This document shows positions 45,967 through 55,610 of a stretch of DNA of 64,000 nucleotides, in pieces. The translations under genes were made by a program, and so were the position numbers. The notes under the pieces are model-generated. The model saw nothing but the letters and a program-made list of their open reading frames with translations, was not told the origin of the DNA and made no database searches. This stretch comes from Mycoplasmopsis gallinacea (GTDB lineage Bacteria > Bacillota_I > Bacilli_A > Mycoplasmatales > Metamycoplasmataceae). The first letter of the stretch is position 1. Each line of letters begins with the position of its first letter. The stretch lies in assembly GCF_900660495.1 (NCBI RefSeq), contig NZ_LR214950.1:992001-1056000 (forward strand). The letters are read 5' to 3'.

Positions 45967-46434
45967 ATGAATAAAAATTATGATGATATTTATATTTTTA
46001 CCACAGATACTGTCTGCGGAATAGGTTGCAAAGTCTCTTCTGGATCAATAAACAAACTTTTTGAACTTAAAAATAGACCAATTGAGAAAAAAATTATGAT
46101 TTTAGTCTCATCAATCAAAATGGCTCAGTCTTTTAATCAATGAAACGAAAAAGCTACAGAAACAGCCTTAAAATATTGGCCAGGAGCTTATTCAATTATT
46201 ATTAATGATCAAGGTTTTAGAATGCCTGATAATGCAAAACTATTAAAATTCTTAGAAGAAAATGGACCTATGTACGTAACTAGTGCTAATAAAAGTGGTA
46301 TGAGTCCAATTGATATTAAAGATGCAAATGATGTCTTTCCACAAGTAAGCAATGTGTTTGATTTTGGAAAGCCAAACGGTAAAGCTAGCACCATTATTAA
46401 CTTAGATACTGGAGAAATTATTGAGAGAAATTAA
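45967..46434 (+). CDS. tsaC: Threonylcarbamoyl-AMP synthase (TsaC/YwlC/YrdC type)
   Basis: 155 aa. Makes TC-AMP from Thr, bicarbonate and ATP for t6A37 of ANN-reading tRNAs. Family motifs: FTTDTVCGIGC, ELKNRPIEKK, the YWPGAYSII segment and TSANKSGMSP. Shorter than the usual 180-200 aa, as in other mollicutes. The ATG at 45967 follows AAAGGA within the IS target duplication. Expression may depend on the TATAAT in the copied terminator, because the IS and its terminators now cut it from rnj. Confidence 0.85.
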
Positions 46435-46461
46435 AACACCCTTTTGCATTGGGTGTTTTAA
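46433..46461. terminator. Terminator between tsaC and the nuclease gene
   Basis: Stem AAAACACCC / GGGTGTTTT with a 9-base loop; A and T flanks allow use in both directions, and the two genes converge. Confidence 0.8.
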
Positions 46462-46468
46462 TTTACTC

Positions 46469-48226
46469 TTAATTACTATTTTCTTGAATTCCTACTAAAA
46501 TACCTAAATTATGGAATGGTTTAGGATTTTCTCCAAAGAGATTTTCTACTAAATTAGGGTAATCAACAAAAGGATTACGTCTTTTTGTGTCGGTAAAATC
46601 AGAAATTATGTTATTTCTATCAATATCTCATTTAGATATAGGATCTTGAGCATTTCAAGATAAATATGTATTTAAGAAATGTGTTTTAAGATAAGGTGCT
46701 TCACTTTGGAATACTTGTGGTCCGTTTAAGCTATATTTATATTCATTTGCGTATGTAAAAGCAAAATATAAATATGCTCTAGCAATATCACCCTTAAATT
46801 CATTAATTGGTTCAAAAACTCTAAATGATACTTCTGAGTTACTTCCTTGTTTTGAGCCATTTTTTGTTGTTAATGTAACATTTGTTACATTATCATGCGG
46901 ATCATTATCTCTTCAATTGTTTACTTTGATATCTGTAGGTCACACATGGAATGGATCATTTCTCATTTTATCCACTTTGTTAAATCACCCTTGTGGAATA
47001 ATATGTTCTCTATTGGTTCCATTTCCTTCAGTGCTTGCCCCACTACCACCTACATAATTTGGGTAAACATATGGATCATTTCCGTTTGGGTTTTCACTAT
47101 AAACATCTAAAAGTGTACCATCGTTTTCATAGTATAAATCTTTAAATGCATTTGTGTTTTTATAAAGATTTTTTAAACCATCATAACTACCTGTTTCGTG
47201 TTTTGAAGATTGTAAGGCAACTAATGCTTTCATTAATTCAGCACCGCTTTTACCTTCTAGTGAATTGTAGTAATCTGATGGTTGATAGATTAAATTTGCT
47301 ACTGTGACATTGGGTTGAGAAACAACTACATTGTCATTTGTTCCTGTGTTTGTATTTGAAGATGTGTTAGAAGAATTATTGTTATTGTTTGAAGAGCTAT
47401 CTAGGCTGTTCCTACCGTTTTTAACTGTGAATGTTGATGTGTAAGGACCGAATTTTTCTGTTTGTGAAACCGCTTTTCCATCTGGACCAATTTCTACTAA
47501 GTAATATTTAATTGTTACAACTCCGGTAGAAGGGTTGTATTCAGCTTTAAGGTTTGTGTTAGGGTAGCCAGCTTTTGTTGTGTGGTATTTTGAATCTGTA
47601 ACTGCTGGAGAAACGTTTGTAAATAAGTTAGATACGCTTTCAAAAACAATGCCATCTTTAAGAGCTTTTTCTTTTGGTTTTCTAGCTCCAAAAGTTTTTT
47701 CTTCCGGGAAATATCAGAATTGTAATCCGAATTTTGGATCTGGACTGTTTAAGTGTTCGATCATTTTTGTTCAATCTGTTTGTTCTGAAACTTTGAAAAT
47801 GTTGTTAGCTCCATGTTCTCTAACAAATGCTGCAACTTTTTCATTTGAAATTGTACTTGCTAAAGCTTCATTTTCATTAGTTGTTGTAGTTCCTGATCCT
47901 GGAGTAGTTGGTGTAGGTGTATCTGTTGAAGTACCTGTTCCACTTCCATTTTCAGGGTTATTTGGGTTTTCAGGAGTAGGATTTTCTGGATTTGTTGTTC
48001 CACCTGTAGCGTTGTTATCTCCTGTACTTGGATTAGTTGGCGCAGGTGTTTCGTTTGAACCACTGCTATTTGATGAACCTGGATTAGATGGTGTTGTTGT
48101 TTCACCGGTTGTATTTTTTGGTGTATTTTCTTTTTGAGTTTTTGGTTCATTACATGAAGTAAGAATGAAAGGTGCAAACACCATTGAAGTTGGTGCCATA
48201 GTTAATAATAATTTAAACTTTTTCAT
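46469..48226 (-). CDS. Nuclease lipoprotein with endonuclease I domain, 585 aa
   Basis: Lipobox ILTSC (Cys25). Residues about 26-125 are a low-complexity linker of Thr, Pro, Gly, Asn, Ser and Glu, likely a flexible stalk. A beta domain with ending KFGPYTSTFTVKNG follows, then a second Ser/Asn linker (SSSNNNNNSSNTSSN). The C-terminal 230 residues are an Endonuclease_1 domain: NREHIIPQGWF (catalytic His), HVWPTDIKVNNWRDN, and NEFKGDIARAYLYFA. It should degrade DNA/RNA outside the cell to feed nucleotide uptake or cut host extracellular traps. Some TGA-Trp codons. Minus-strand AGAGGTC ribosome site before the ATG. Confidence 0.88.
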
Positions 48227-48443
48227 AATAAATAGACCTCTTTTTATACTAGTTATACATTTAAATTGTACTATTTTTAGGAAGAAAAAATCAAAATATG
48301 AAAAATTACCTTATTTTTATTAAAAAATAAAGTTTTTTTAGTTAAATTTATGCTTAAAATTTCATTTTTTCTTAATCTATCTATTACTTACACTATCAAA
48401 ATTAAAAAGGTCATTTTAAGTAAAACATTAAAACAACAAAAAT

Positions 48444-48497
48444 TACTTTTTGAAAAGAAAATGCTTTTTGAAAAAGATTTACTTTTTGTGAATTTTA
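48444..48497. repeat. Three imperfect 18-bp tandem repeats at the rpiR 3' end
   Basis: Units start T(A/G)CTTTTTG at 48444, 48462 and 48480; the first two share CTTTTTGAAAA. They overlap the stop of rpiR. Function unknown. Confidence 0.5.
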
Positions 48498-49351
48498 TTT
48501 GATATGTTTTCTTTTCCAATTTCTAATCATCTATTAATTACTTTTCTTGAATTATGAAGTTTATTTTCAAGGTTTGAATCTTCTAAAATCAATGCCTGAA
48601 AAAGTAAATCAGTAATTAAAAGTTGTGATAATTTTGATGAAAGTGGAACATCAATGTAAGAAGAGTGAATTTTATTATACACTATTTTTACATCAAAAAA
48701 CTGATCATATTCATTATCTTCATTTGAAGTTATAACAATTATTTTAAACTTGTTTTCTTTAGCGATTTGAATTGAAAAAATTTGCTCTGGAGTATTTAAA
48801 TTATTCGAGAAAAGAATTAAAACATCACTGGAATTGCAATTTGAAATAGATGGGAAAAAGACGTGAAAATCAGAGTTACTAATTGGTGTTTTTCCAATTT
48901 TTAAAATATTAGCATAGAGATTATCACTAATTCTTTTACTACTTCCGCTCCCTTGGATAAGGATTTTATTGCTTTGATTAATAATTTTAGCTGCTTCTTT
49001 GATTTTTTCTAAAACAACTTCATTATAAAGACTATCAATTGCAAAACGATGTGAAGAAATTATGGTAGAAAATGAGTCATTATTATTAATTGTGTAGTTT
49101 TTTTCAAATTTCTGGATTATTAAATTCACTTGAACTTTAAACTCTTGATAGTTTTTAAAGTTATATTTTTTAACAAACCGTGAAACTCCTGATACTGATG
49201 TACCTGAAAGCTCAGCTAAATCATTAATGGTTAGATCAAATACTGGTTCTTGGAATTTATTGATAAATTCAATGATATTATGATCTGTTTTTGACAATCC
49301 AGAAATGGAATTAATAATGGGTCTAGAGACTTCTTTTTTTATTTTATTCAT
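48479..49351 (-). CDS. RpiR/MurR family transcriptional regulator
   Basis: 290 aa. N-terminal HTH (about 1-80: TINDLAELSGTSVSGVSRFVKKYNFKNYQEF is typical RpiR) and C-terminal SIS sugar-phosphate domain (about 115-250: ILIQGSGSSKRISDNLY, DVLILFSNNLNTPE, IIVITSN). It reads through a TGA-Trp codon to LEIGKENISNKIHKK. RpiR proteins bind DNA under the control of a phosphosugar. It lies divergent from the ascorbate-type operon, so that operon is the probable target. Its own ribosome site sits in front of a 9-codon upstream frame (49344-49373). Confidence 0.88.
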
Positions 49352-49373
49352 AATTACTTAAAATTTTAATCAT
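49344..49373 (-). CDS. Possible 9-codon upstream ORF coupled to rpiR
   Basis: Minus-strand AAGGA is 9 bases ahead of an ATG at 49373; the frame MIKILSNYE stops at TAA, which overlaps the rpiR ATG in another frame. rpiR itself lacks a ribosome site at proper distance. This would allow coupled translation. It may be chance. Confidence 0.35.
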   Translation of the reverse strand: MIKILSNYE

Positions 49374-49446
49374 TTTTGGTTCCTTTTAATAGTTTTTAGG
49401 TAAATGTGGAAAAAATATGGAAATAAAATGAATTTTTTATTCACGC

Positions 49447-49534
49447 AATGGAAATAATTTCCATTTATAAGACTAATATATAGATAAATAAGGCTTTAGA
49501 ATTCTTTTATAAAGTTAAAGTGAAAATTATTTCC
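49447..49534. promoter_or_regulatory. Candidate RpiR operators in the divergent promoter region
   Basis: AATGGAAATAATTTCCATT (49447-49465) is a perfect palindrome around its central base. GAAAATTATTTCC at 49522-49534 matches its 13-base core at 11 positions. Further GGAAAT half-sites lie near 49419 and 49585. The shape agrees with the GAAA..TTTC palindromes of RpiR-family operators. The whole 49352-49630 gap holds no gene apart from the possible short ORF. Confidence 0.55.
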
Positions 49535-49630
49535 AAATTTATGAAAAAATAAGCCTAAAAAAGGAATGTAATATTAATGTAGATGGAAATCCGCTACAAA
49601 CACTTTTTTATTCTATTTTTAAGGAGCAAT

Positions 49631-50686
49631 ATGGAAAAATTTGTAAGAACAGTCCTAGGTGATATTTCACCAAAAGACTTAGGTGTGACCGATTGTCACG
49701 ATCACTTCATTAAAAATGGTGGTCCTGAAGTTGAAGAACACATCGACTTTTTAATGTTAGATGTTGAAGCATCTAAAAAAGAACTTAAAGAGTTTCTTGA
49801 ACGTGGAGGAAAAACTATCGTAACAATGGATCCGCCAAATGTTGGTAGAGACGTACACAGAACATTAGAAATTGCTAAAGCTTTTGAAGGCAAAGCAAAC
49901 ATTATTATGTCTACTGGATTCCACAAAGCTAAATTCTATGACAAATGATCTTCATGATTAGCAGTTGTACCTACAGATGAAATTGTTAAAATGTGTGTTG
50001 CTGAAATTGAAGAAGGTATGGATGAATACAATTACAGCGGACCAGTTGTAAAACGTTCAAAAGCTAAAGCTGGAATCATTAAAGCTGGTACAGGATATGC
50101 AGCTATTGATAGACTTGAATTAAAAGCACTTGAAGTTGCAGCTAGAACATCAATTCAAACAGGTTGTCCAATTTTAGTTCATACACAACTTGGAACAATG
50201 GCTCTTGAAGTTGCTCAACACTTAATTGGTTTTGGTGCTAACCCAAGAAAAATTCAAATCTCACACCTTAACAAAAACCCAGATAAATACTACTATGAAA
50301 AAATTATTAAAGAAACAGGTGTGACATTATGTTTTGATGGACCTGACCGTGTTAAATACTACCCAGATTCAACACTTGCAGAAAACATTAAATACTTAGT
50401 AGATAAAGGTTTACAAAAACACATTACACTTAGTTTAGATGCAGGTAGAATCCTTTACCAAAGAAACTATGGGGTAACCAAAGGAAAACAAACATTTGGA
50501 CTTGCATACTTATTTGATAGATTCATTCCTTTAATGAAACAAATTGGAGTTCCTGAAGATGCTATCGAAGATATGCTTGTAAATAACCCTAGAGAAATTC
50601 TTGCTTTCGATGAACCTAGAGTTTATGATGAAAGTAAAGTTCCAGCAGAATTAAAAGAACTTAAAAAAGAATTGAAATTATCTTAA
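49631..50686 (+). CDS. Phosphotriesterase-family sugar-lactone-phosphate lactonase
   Basis: 351 aa. Amidohydrolase barrel with the full binuclear metal site: H23 and H25 (DCHDHF), Lys151 in AGIIKAGTGY (carboxylated bridging Lys), H184 (LVHTQLG), H212 (ISHLNK) and D270 (SLDAGR). Related mycoplasma enzymes (M. synoviae MS53_0025 and M. agalactiae MAG_6390, as I recall) open D-xylono- and L-arabino-1,4-lactone 5-phosphates. As first gene of the ascorbate-type operon it probably does the ring-opening step that UlaG does in E. coli. The ATG at 49631 follows AAGGAGC; an ATG at 49583 is not favoured. Confidence 0.85.
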
Positions 50687-50698
50687 TATTAATAATAT

Positions 50699-50722
50699 GT
50701 GCAAATTGCCTTAGCAACTTGC
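50699..50722 (+). other. Hairpin between lactonase gene and ulaA
   Basis: GCAAATTGC / GCAACTTGC with one mismatch and a 4-base loop, without a following T run; a possible mRNA stability or partial-termination structure. Confidence 0.4.
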
Positions 50723-50735
50723 GAAAGAGGAAAAT

Positions 50736-52478
50736 ATGTCTAAAATGACTGATAGTACAAAAAAGACTATTAAAACTCTTGCTATTTTATTTGCTGTAAT
50801 TGATGTATTTGTTGTTGGAATGCTTATTACAATGACAATTGCGCACTTTAGTTTAAAAGATGGTACAGGCTTTAATGGTGCCGGAGTTGTATTTTATTTA
50901 AAAAGAGTTATCATTGACAACTTCTTAGGTGTTAATGCGTTCTTAATTGGTTCAATTGTATTTATTGGATATCTTGTTTTAGGTCGTGGAATTAGAGATG
51001 CTATTTTAGGCTTCATTAAATCTGCTATCGGTATCTTAGTATTATCAATTGGATCAGGAATCCTTGTAGGGATGTCAAAAGAAATTTTCGTCCAAATTTC
51101 TAAATTAGGAGCTGGTGTTACTTCGCTTGACCCTTACACAGGATGAACATCTGCTGAAAACTTTTTAAAAGCTTTAAATGGTCAAAATGTTTCAGCATTT
51201 ATCTCTTATGCTCTTCTTATTGGATTTGCTATTAACTTAACTTTAGTAGTATTCCGTCGTTGAACAAACGTGCACTCAATTATGTTAACTGGACACGTTA
51301 TGTTCCATCAATCAGCTATGGTTGTAGCCGGAACAACAGTTTCACTTTTCTTAAGTAATACTGCATTAAGTTATGGTGCACAAACTGGAATTATTCTTAT
51401 TTCAGGATTAATTTTAGGTCTTTACTGAGGAATTGGATCAACAGCTACAATTAAAGGTTCAGATGCTGTAACACAAGGTGCTGGATTCTGTGTTGGTCAC
51501 CAACAAATGTTAGGTCTTTCACTTGCTTACAAAATCGGAAGATTCTTTGGTAAAAAAGAACAATCAGCTGAAAATATGGTTCTTCCTAAAAAATTAAAAG
51601 TGTTTGAAGATAATATCTTTACTCAATCACTTATTATGTTAATTCTTTTCACAATTTTAATCGCTATTATTGCGGCTAAAAACCCAATCGGATCAGTATT
51701 TGATGGTCAATCATACAAATGAACAAAAGTATTATTACCTAACTGAGCAGTAGATGGAAATGTGTTCTTTATCTTTAACATCTTATTAGGAGCTCTTAAA
51801 CTTGTAGGAAGTATTCTTGTTATCCAAACAGGAGTTAGAATGTTCGTAAGCGAATTACAACAATCATTCCAAGGTATTACAGAAAAAGTTGCTCCAGGTG
51901 CTGTGGTTGCAGTTGATGTTGCTGCTACATATGGATTCTCTTCAAACTCAGTAACATATGGATTTGTTAGTGGAACAATCGCTCAATTTATTGCAACAGG
52001 TCTTTTAATTGGTCTTTCACAAATTAATTTTGGACCACACTTTAAATTAGATATCACAATCCCATTATTTATTACATTATTCTTCAACTCTGGATCAATT
52101 GGGGTATTCGCTAATGCTTCTGGTGGATTCAAAGCTGCTTTAATTGTTCCTGCAATCTTTGGATTTGGTGAAATCTTATTATCATCACTTGGTCTTAGCT
52201 TGCTTAAAATGCATGAAGCATTTGTCCAAAATGCTCCTAAAGTTAGCGATGCAGCACACGTATTTGGAACAGGATACTTAGGAATGTTCGATTGAAACGT
52301 ATTCTTCGCTCCAATGATGGGATTTGGAAGCTTACACCCAGTTGTAGGTGGAATTGTATTTACTGGTGCTATTGGATCACTTGTTGCGTTCTCACAAATT
52401 GTTGACTCAGGAAGACAATCAGAACCTACATTCTTACAAAAAATGTTTAAATTAAACATTCAAACATACAACCACTAA
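50736..52478 (+). CDS. ulaA: PTS ascorbate transporter subunit IIC
   Basis: 580 aa, more than ten TM helices. Membrane channel carrying L-ascorbate (or a related sugar acid) and presenting it to IIB for phosphorylation. Recognised by the SgaT/UlaA features VGHQQMLGLSLAY, IQTGVRMFVSELQQSFQGI, GATYGFSSNSVTYGFV-like loop (AATYGFSSNSVTYGF) and FNSGSIGVFANASGG. Somewhat longer than E. coli UlaA (465 aa) owing to the loop around KKLKVFEDN and the C-terminal tail. Ribosome site AGAGGAAA. Several TGA-Trp codons. Confidence 0.93.
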
Positions 52479-52486
52479 TTAGATAG

Positions 52487-52505
52487 ACTAATTTATTTAA
52501 TTAGT
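52487..52505 (+). other. Hairpin between ulaA and ulaB
   Basis: ACTAATT / AATTAGT with a 5-base loop, 9 bases after the ulaA stop and 65 before ulaB. It may set different transcript levels for IIC and IIB; no T run follows. Confidence 0.35.
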
Positions 52506-52569
52506 AAATTTAAATAAAAAAACAAAAACAAAAATTAGTAACAAAATTAAATTTTCAAAGGAAGTACTT

Positions 52570-52851
52570 ATGAAAGTATTATGTTTATGTGGAAGCGGAA
52601 TGGGAACTTCAATGATCATCAAAATGAAAGTTAGTCAAGCTCTTAAAGAACTTGGAATTAACGGATCAGTTGAAGCTCTTGGACTTGGACAAGGAAAAAG
52701 TGTGGCAAATAACTATGATGTTATTTTATGTACACAAAACTTTGTTTCAGAAGTTAATACAAAAGCTCAAGTTTATGGTCTTAAAAATATTATGAATCTA
52801 GATGAAATTAAAGCGGCTCTTAATGATGCAAAAGAAAAAGGTATTAATTAA
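52570..52851 (+). CDS. ulaB: PTS ascorbate transporter subunit IIB
   Basis: 93 aa. Begins with MKVLCLCGSGMGTS, where Cys7 in C.SG.GTS is the phosphorylated residue. It passes phosphate from IIA to the sugar in IIC. Ribosome site AAAGGAAG. Its stop overlaps the ulaC start by one base. Confidence 0.93.
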   Translation: MKVLCLCGSGMGTSMIIKMKVSQALKELGINGSVEALGLGQGKSVANNYDVILCTQNFVSEVNTKAQVYGLKNIMNLDEIKAALNDAKEKGIN

Positions 52852-53333
52852 TGGAAAGATTAAATCTTTTAGAAAGTTTACTTGCTCATAATTCAATTGA
52901 AATTCAACAAGAAGCTTCCTCATGAAAAGAAGCAATCAAATTAGCTTGTAAACCACTTGAAAAAGCTGGAGTTATTACTGAAAAATACTATCAAGAAATA
53001 TTAGATTCAACAGAAAAATATGGTCCTTACTACATAATTGCCAAAAACTTTGCAATGCCACATGCTAGCGATACAGAAAATGCTGTTTTATCAAATGGAT
53101 TCTCACTTGTAACATTAAAAGAACCAGTTAAATTTGATGATGGGCAAGAAGTAAAAATTTTAATGTGTCTTGCAGCAAAAGATGGAGAAGTGCATACACA
53201 AGTAGCAATTCCACAAATTGTAGCTGTTTTTGAAGATGAAACAAACATTGACAAAATAGCTTCTTCAAAAACTAAAGAAGAAGTTGTCGAAATAATCAAA
53301 TCTGTTGATTATACAAAATATGTTATTCAATAA
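52851..53333 (+). CDS. ulaC: PTS ascorbate transporter subunit IIA
   Basis: 160 aa, PTS_EIIA_2 fold. His71 in KNFAMPHASD is the phosphorylated residue, and it accepts phosphate from HPr. N-terminal SSWKEAIKLACKPL and YYQEILDSTEKYGPYYII are family typical. TGA-Trp in SSWKE. Translation is coupled to ulaB through TAATG. Confidence 0.93.
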
Positions 53334-53345
53334 AAAGGAGCAAAA

Positions 53346-54002
53346 ATGGGAAAACCACTTTTACAAATCGCTTTAGACAACTTAACTATTGAAGATGCTA
53401 TTAATTCAGCTAAAAAAGTTGAAAAATACATTGATGTAATTGAAGTTGGAACAATCTTAATTGCATCAGAAGGTAAAAAAGCTATTAAAGCTCTTAAAGA
53501 AGCCTTTCCAGATAAAATCATTGTTGCAGATGGAAAAATTGCTGATGCAGGAAAAGTTTTTGGAAAAATGTTCTTTGAAAATGGAGCAGATTATACTACA
53601 TGTATTTGTGCAGCTGAGCTTCCTACTATTGTAGAAACAATGAAAGTTGCTAAAGAATACAAAGATACAAATGAAGTTCAAATTGAAATGACTTCTAACT
53701 TTACTTGGGAACAAGCAAAAGCTTGAAAAGAAGCTAATGTTCCACAAGTTGTATGACACAGAAGTAGAGATTCACAAGCTTCTGGTGTTAAATGAGGTGA
53801 AAAAGATATTAATGCAGTTGATCGCCTTTCAAAAATGGGATTCAAAGTTACTGTCACAGGTGGTGTAGCTTTAGAAGATATTAAATTATTCAAAGATATT
53901 CCAATTTACATTTTCATTGCTGGTCGTAGCTTAAGGGATGCAGAAAATCCAGAACTTGCAGCTAAAGCATTTAAAGATGAATTTGACAAATATTGAAGTT
54001 AA
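53346..54002 (+). CDS. ulaD: 3-keto-L-gulonate-6-phosphate decarboxylase
   Basis: 218 aa, OMP-decarboxylase-type barrel. It makes L-xylulose 5-phosphate from 3-keto-L-gulonate 6-phosphate. Active-site residues line up with E. coli UlaD almost number for number: D11 (IALDNL), E33 (IEVGT), D62 and K64 (ADGKIADAG), His138 (VWHRSRD). The phosphate loop VTGGV and FIAGRSLRD are present. Ribosome site AAAGGAGC. Confidence 0.93.
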
Positions 54003-54003
54003 T

Positions 54004-54870
54004 ATGAAAAAGAATAGACTTATCGGAATATATGAAAAAGCAATTAATAATAAATTTTCACTCGAAGAGAAAATTTTAATTGCTAAAGCATCTGGTTATG
54101 ATTTTATGGAATTTTCAGTTGATGAATCAGAACAGAGATTAAAAAGATTATCTTGAAGCGATGCAAAAATTCAACAAGTACAAATGCTTTTAGTTAAACA
54201 TAAATTTAACTTTAATTCAATGACTCTTTCAGGTCATCGTAAATATCCTTTTGGCTCAAAAGATCCAAAAATTAGAAGAAAAGCTCTTTGAATTATGGAA
54301 AAAGCTATTATTTTAGCTAAAAAACTTGGTATTAGAACTGTTCAATTAGCTGGATATGATGTATATTATGAAAATTCTGATGAAGAAACTAAAAAATACT
54401 TCTATCAAGGAATGCAAAAAGCACTGCAAATAGCTGCTAAACATTCAGTTATGCTGGCTTTTGAAATTATGGATACTCGCTTTATGGGAACTATTTCAAG
54501 AGCTTTAACTTGAGTTAATAAACTTGATAGTATTTACGTTGGAATTTATCCAGATTTAGGAAATGTATATCAATGAGCTCACAAAGAAGATTTAGAAAAT
54601 GAACTTGTTATTGCTAAAAATAAACTTGTAGCTTTTCATTTTAAAGATACAGTTCCGGGTAAATTTAGAGACACTCCTTTTGGAAGTGGAACTGTTGATT
54701 TTGAATATATGCTTAAAATTCTTAAAAAACACAAATTAAATCAACCGATTATGATTGAAATGTGATCTTTAAATGATCCAAATGAAACTAAAGAAGAAGC
54801 TATTAAATACATTTTAGATGCAAAAGAGTTTTATGAAAAATGCTGAGCCAATGTAGATGGAGATAATTAA
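54004..54870 (+). CDS. ulaE: L-ribulose-5-phosphate (L-xylulose-5-phosphate) 3-epimerase
   Basis: 288 aa, TIM-barrel. Recognised by GIYEKAINNKFSLEEKILIAKASGYDFMEFSVDES, NSMTLSGHRKYPFGS, VQLAGYDVYYE, and metal-binding Glu/His in AFEIMDT, GIYPDLGNVYQW, FHFKDT and PIMIEMW. Converts L-xylulose 5-P into L-ribulose 5-P. Starts one base after the ulaD stop region (TAATATG) and overlaps ulaF by one base. Confidence 0.93.
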
Positions 54871-55610
54871 TGCGTTACAAAGTACCAAAAAAATACCAAG
54901 ATGAAATTGAACTTCTTAAAAAAGAAGTATATGAAGCAAATTTAAAGCTTGTTGATTACAAATTAGTTATTCATACTTGAGGTAATGTCTCAGGAATTAC
55001 TCGTGATCGCAAATTTATGGTAATTAAACCTAGTGGAGTTTCATACGATAAACTTTCTTACCATGATATGGTAATTACTGATTTAGAAAATAATATTTAC
55101 GATTCAAAATACAAACCATCAGTAGATGCTCCTACTCACACACTCTTATATAAAGCAAACCCTGATATGAAGGGAATTGTTCACACTCACAGTAAACATG
55201 CAGTAGCTTTTGCGCAAGCAGGAAAAGATATTCCTTGCTTTGGAACAACTCATGCAGATAATTTTTATGGATCTGTGCCATGTGCAAGAGCACTTACACC
55301 AGCAGAAATTGATTCAGAATATGAACACAATACTGGCTTAGTTATTTTAGAAACATTTAAAAATAGAAACTTAGATTTTAAAGCAACTCCAGCAACACTT
55401 GTTAAAGAACATGGACCATTTGCATGAAGCTTTAAATCACCATTAGATGCTGTTAATATGGCTCTTACACTTGAAACGGTAGCTGAAATGGCTATTAACA
55501 CCTTAATTGTTTCAAATTCAGATTCACACCAAGCGCAAGATGCGCTTATCACAAGACACTATTTACGTAAACATGGTAAAAACGCTACATATGGACAAGA
55601 AAAGCACTAA
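54870..55610 (+). CDS. ulaF: L-ribulose-5-phosphate 4-epimerase
   Basis: 246 aa, class II aldolase/AraD fold. GNVSGITRDR, MVIKPSGVSYDKL, and the zinc-binding THSKHAVAFAQ with later His in TLVKEHGPFAW. Makes D-xylulose 5-P, which enters the pentose phosphate pathway, completing the ascorbate route. Start codon overlaps ulaE stop (TAATG). Confidence 0.93.

Larger units (their letters stand above)
45676..45968. repeat. Right copy of 293-bp target duplication (IS1634-type element)
   Basis: Identical to 43528-43820. It ends with AT, the first two bases of the tsaC ATG, so insertion occurred in the start codon and the duplication rebuilt the gene with 292 bases of upstream sequence. Confidence 0.95.

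Noticed and set aside
47580-48137. 185-aa plus-strand frame rich in Val, Pro and Gly
   Set aside because: It is the antisense of the low-complexity linker of the nuclease lipoprotein; the minus strand has the signal peptide, lipobox and nuclease domain.
51983-52459. 158-codon minus-strand frame in ulaA
   Set aside because: Shadow of the IIC coding sequence; UlaA motifs on the plus strand are clear.
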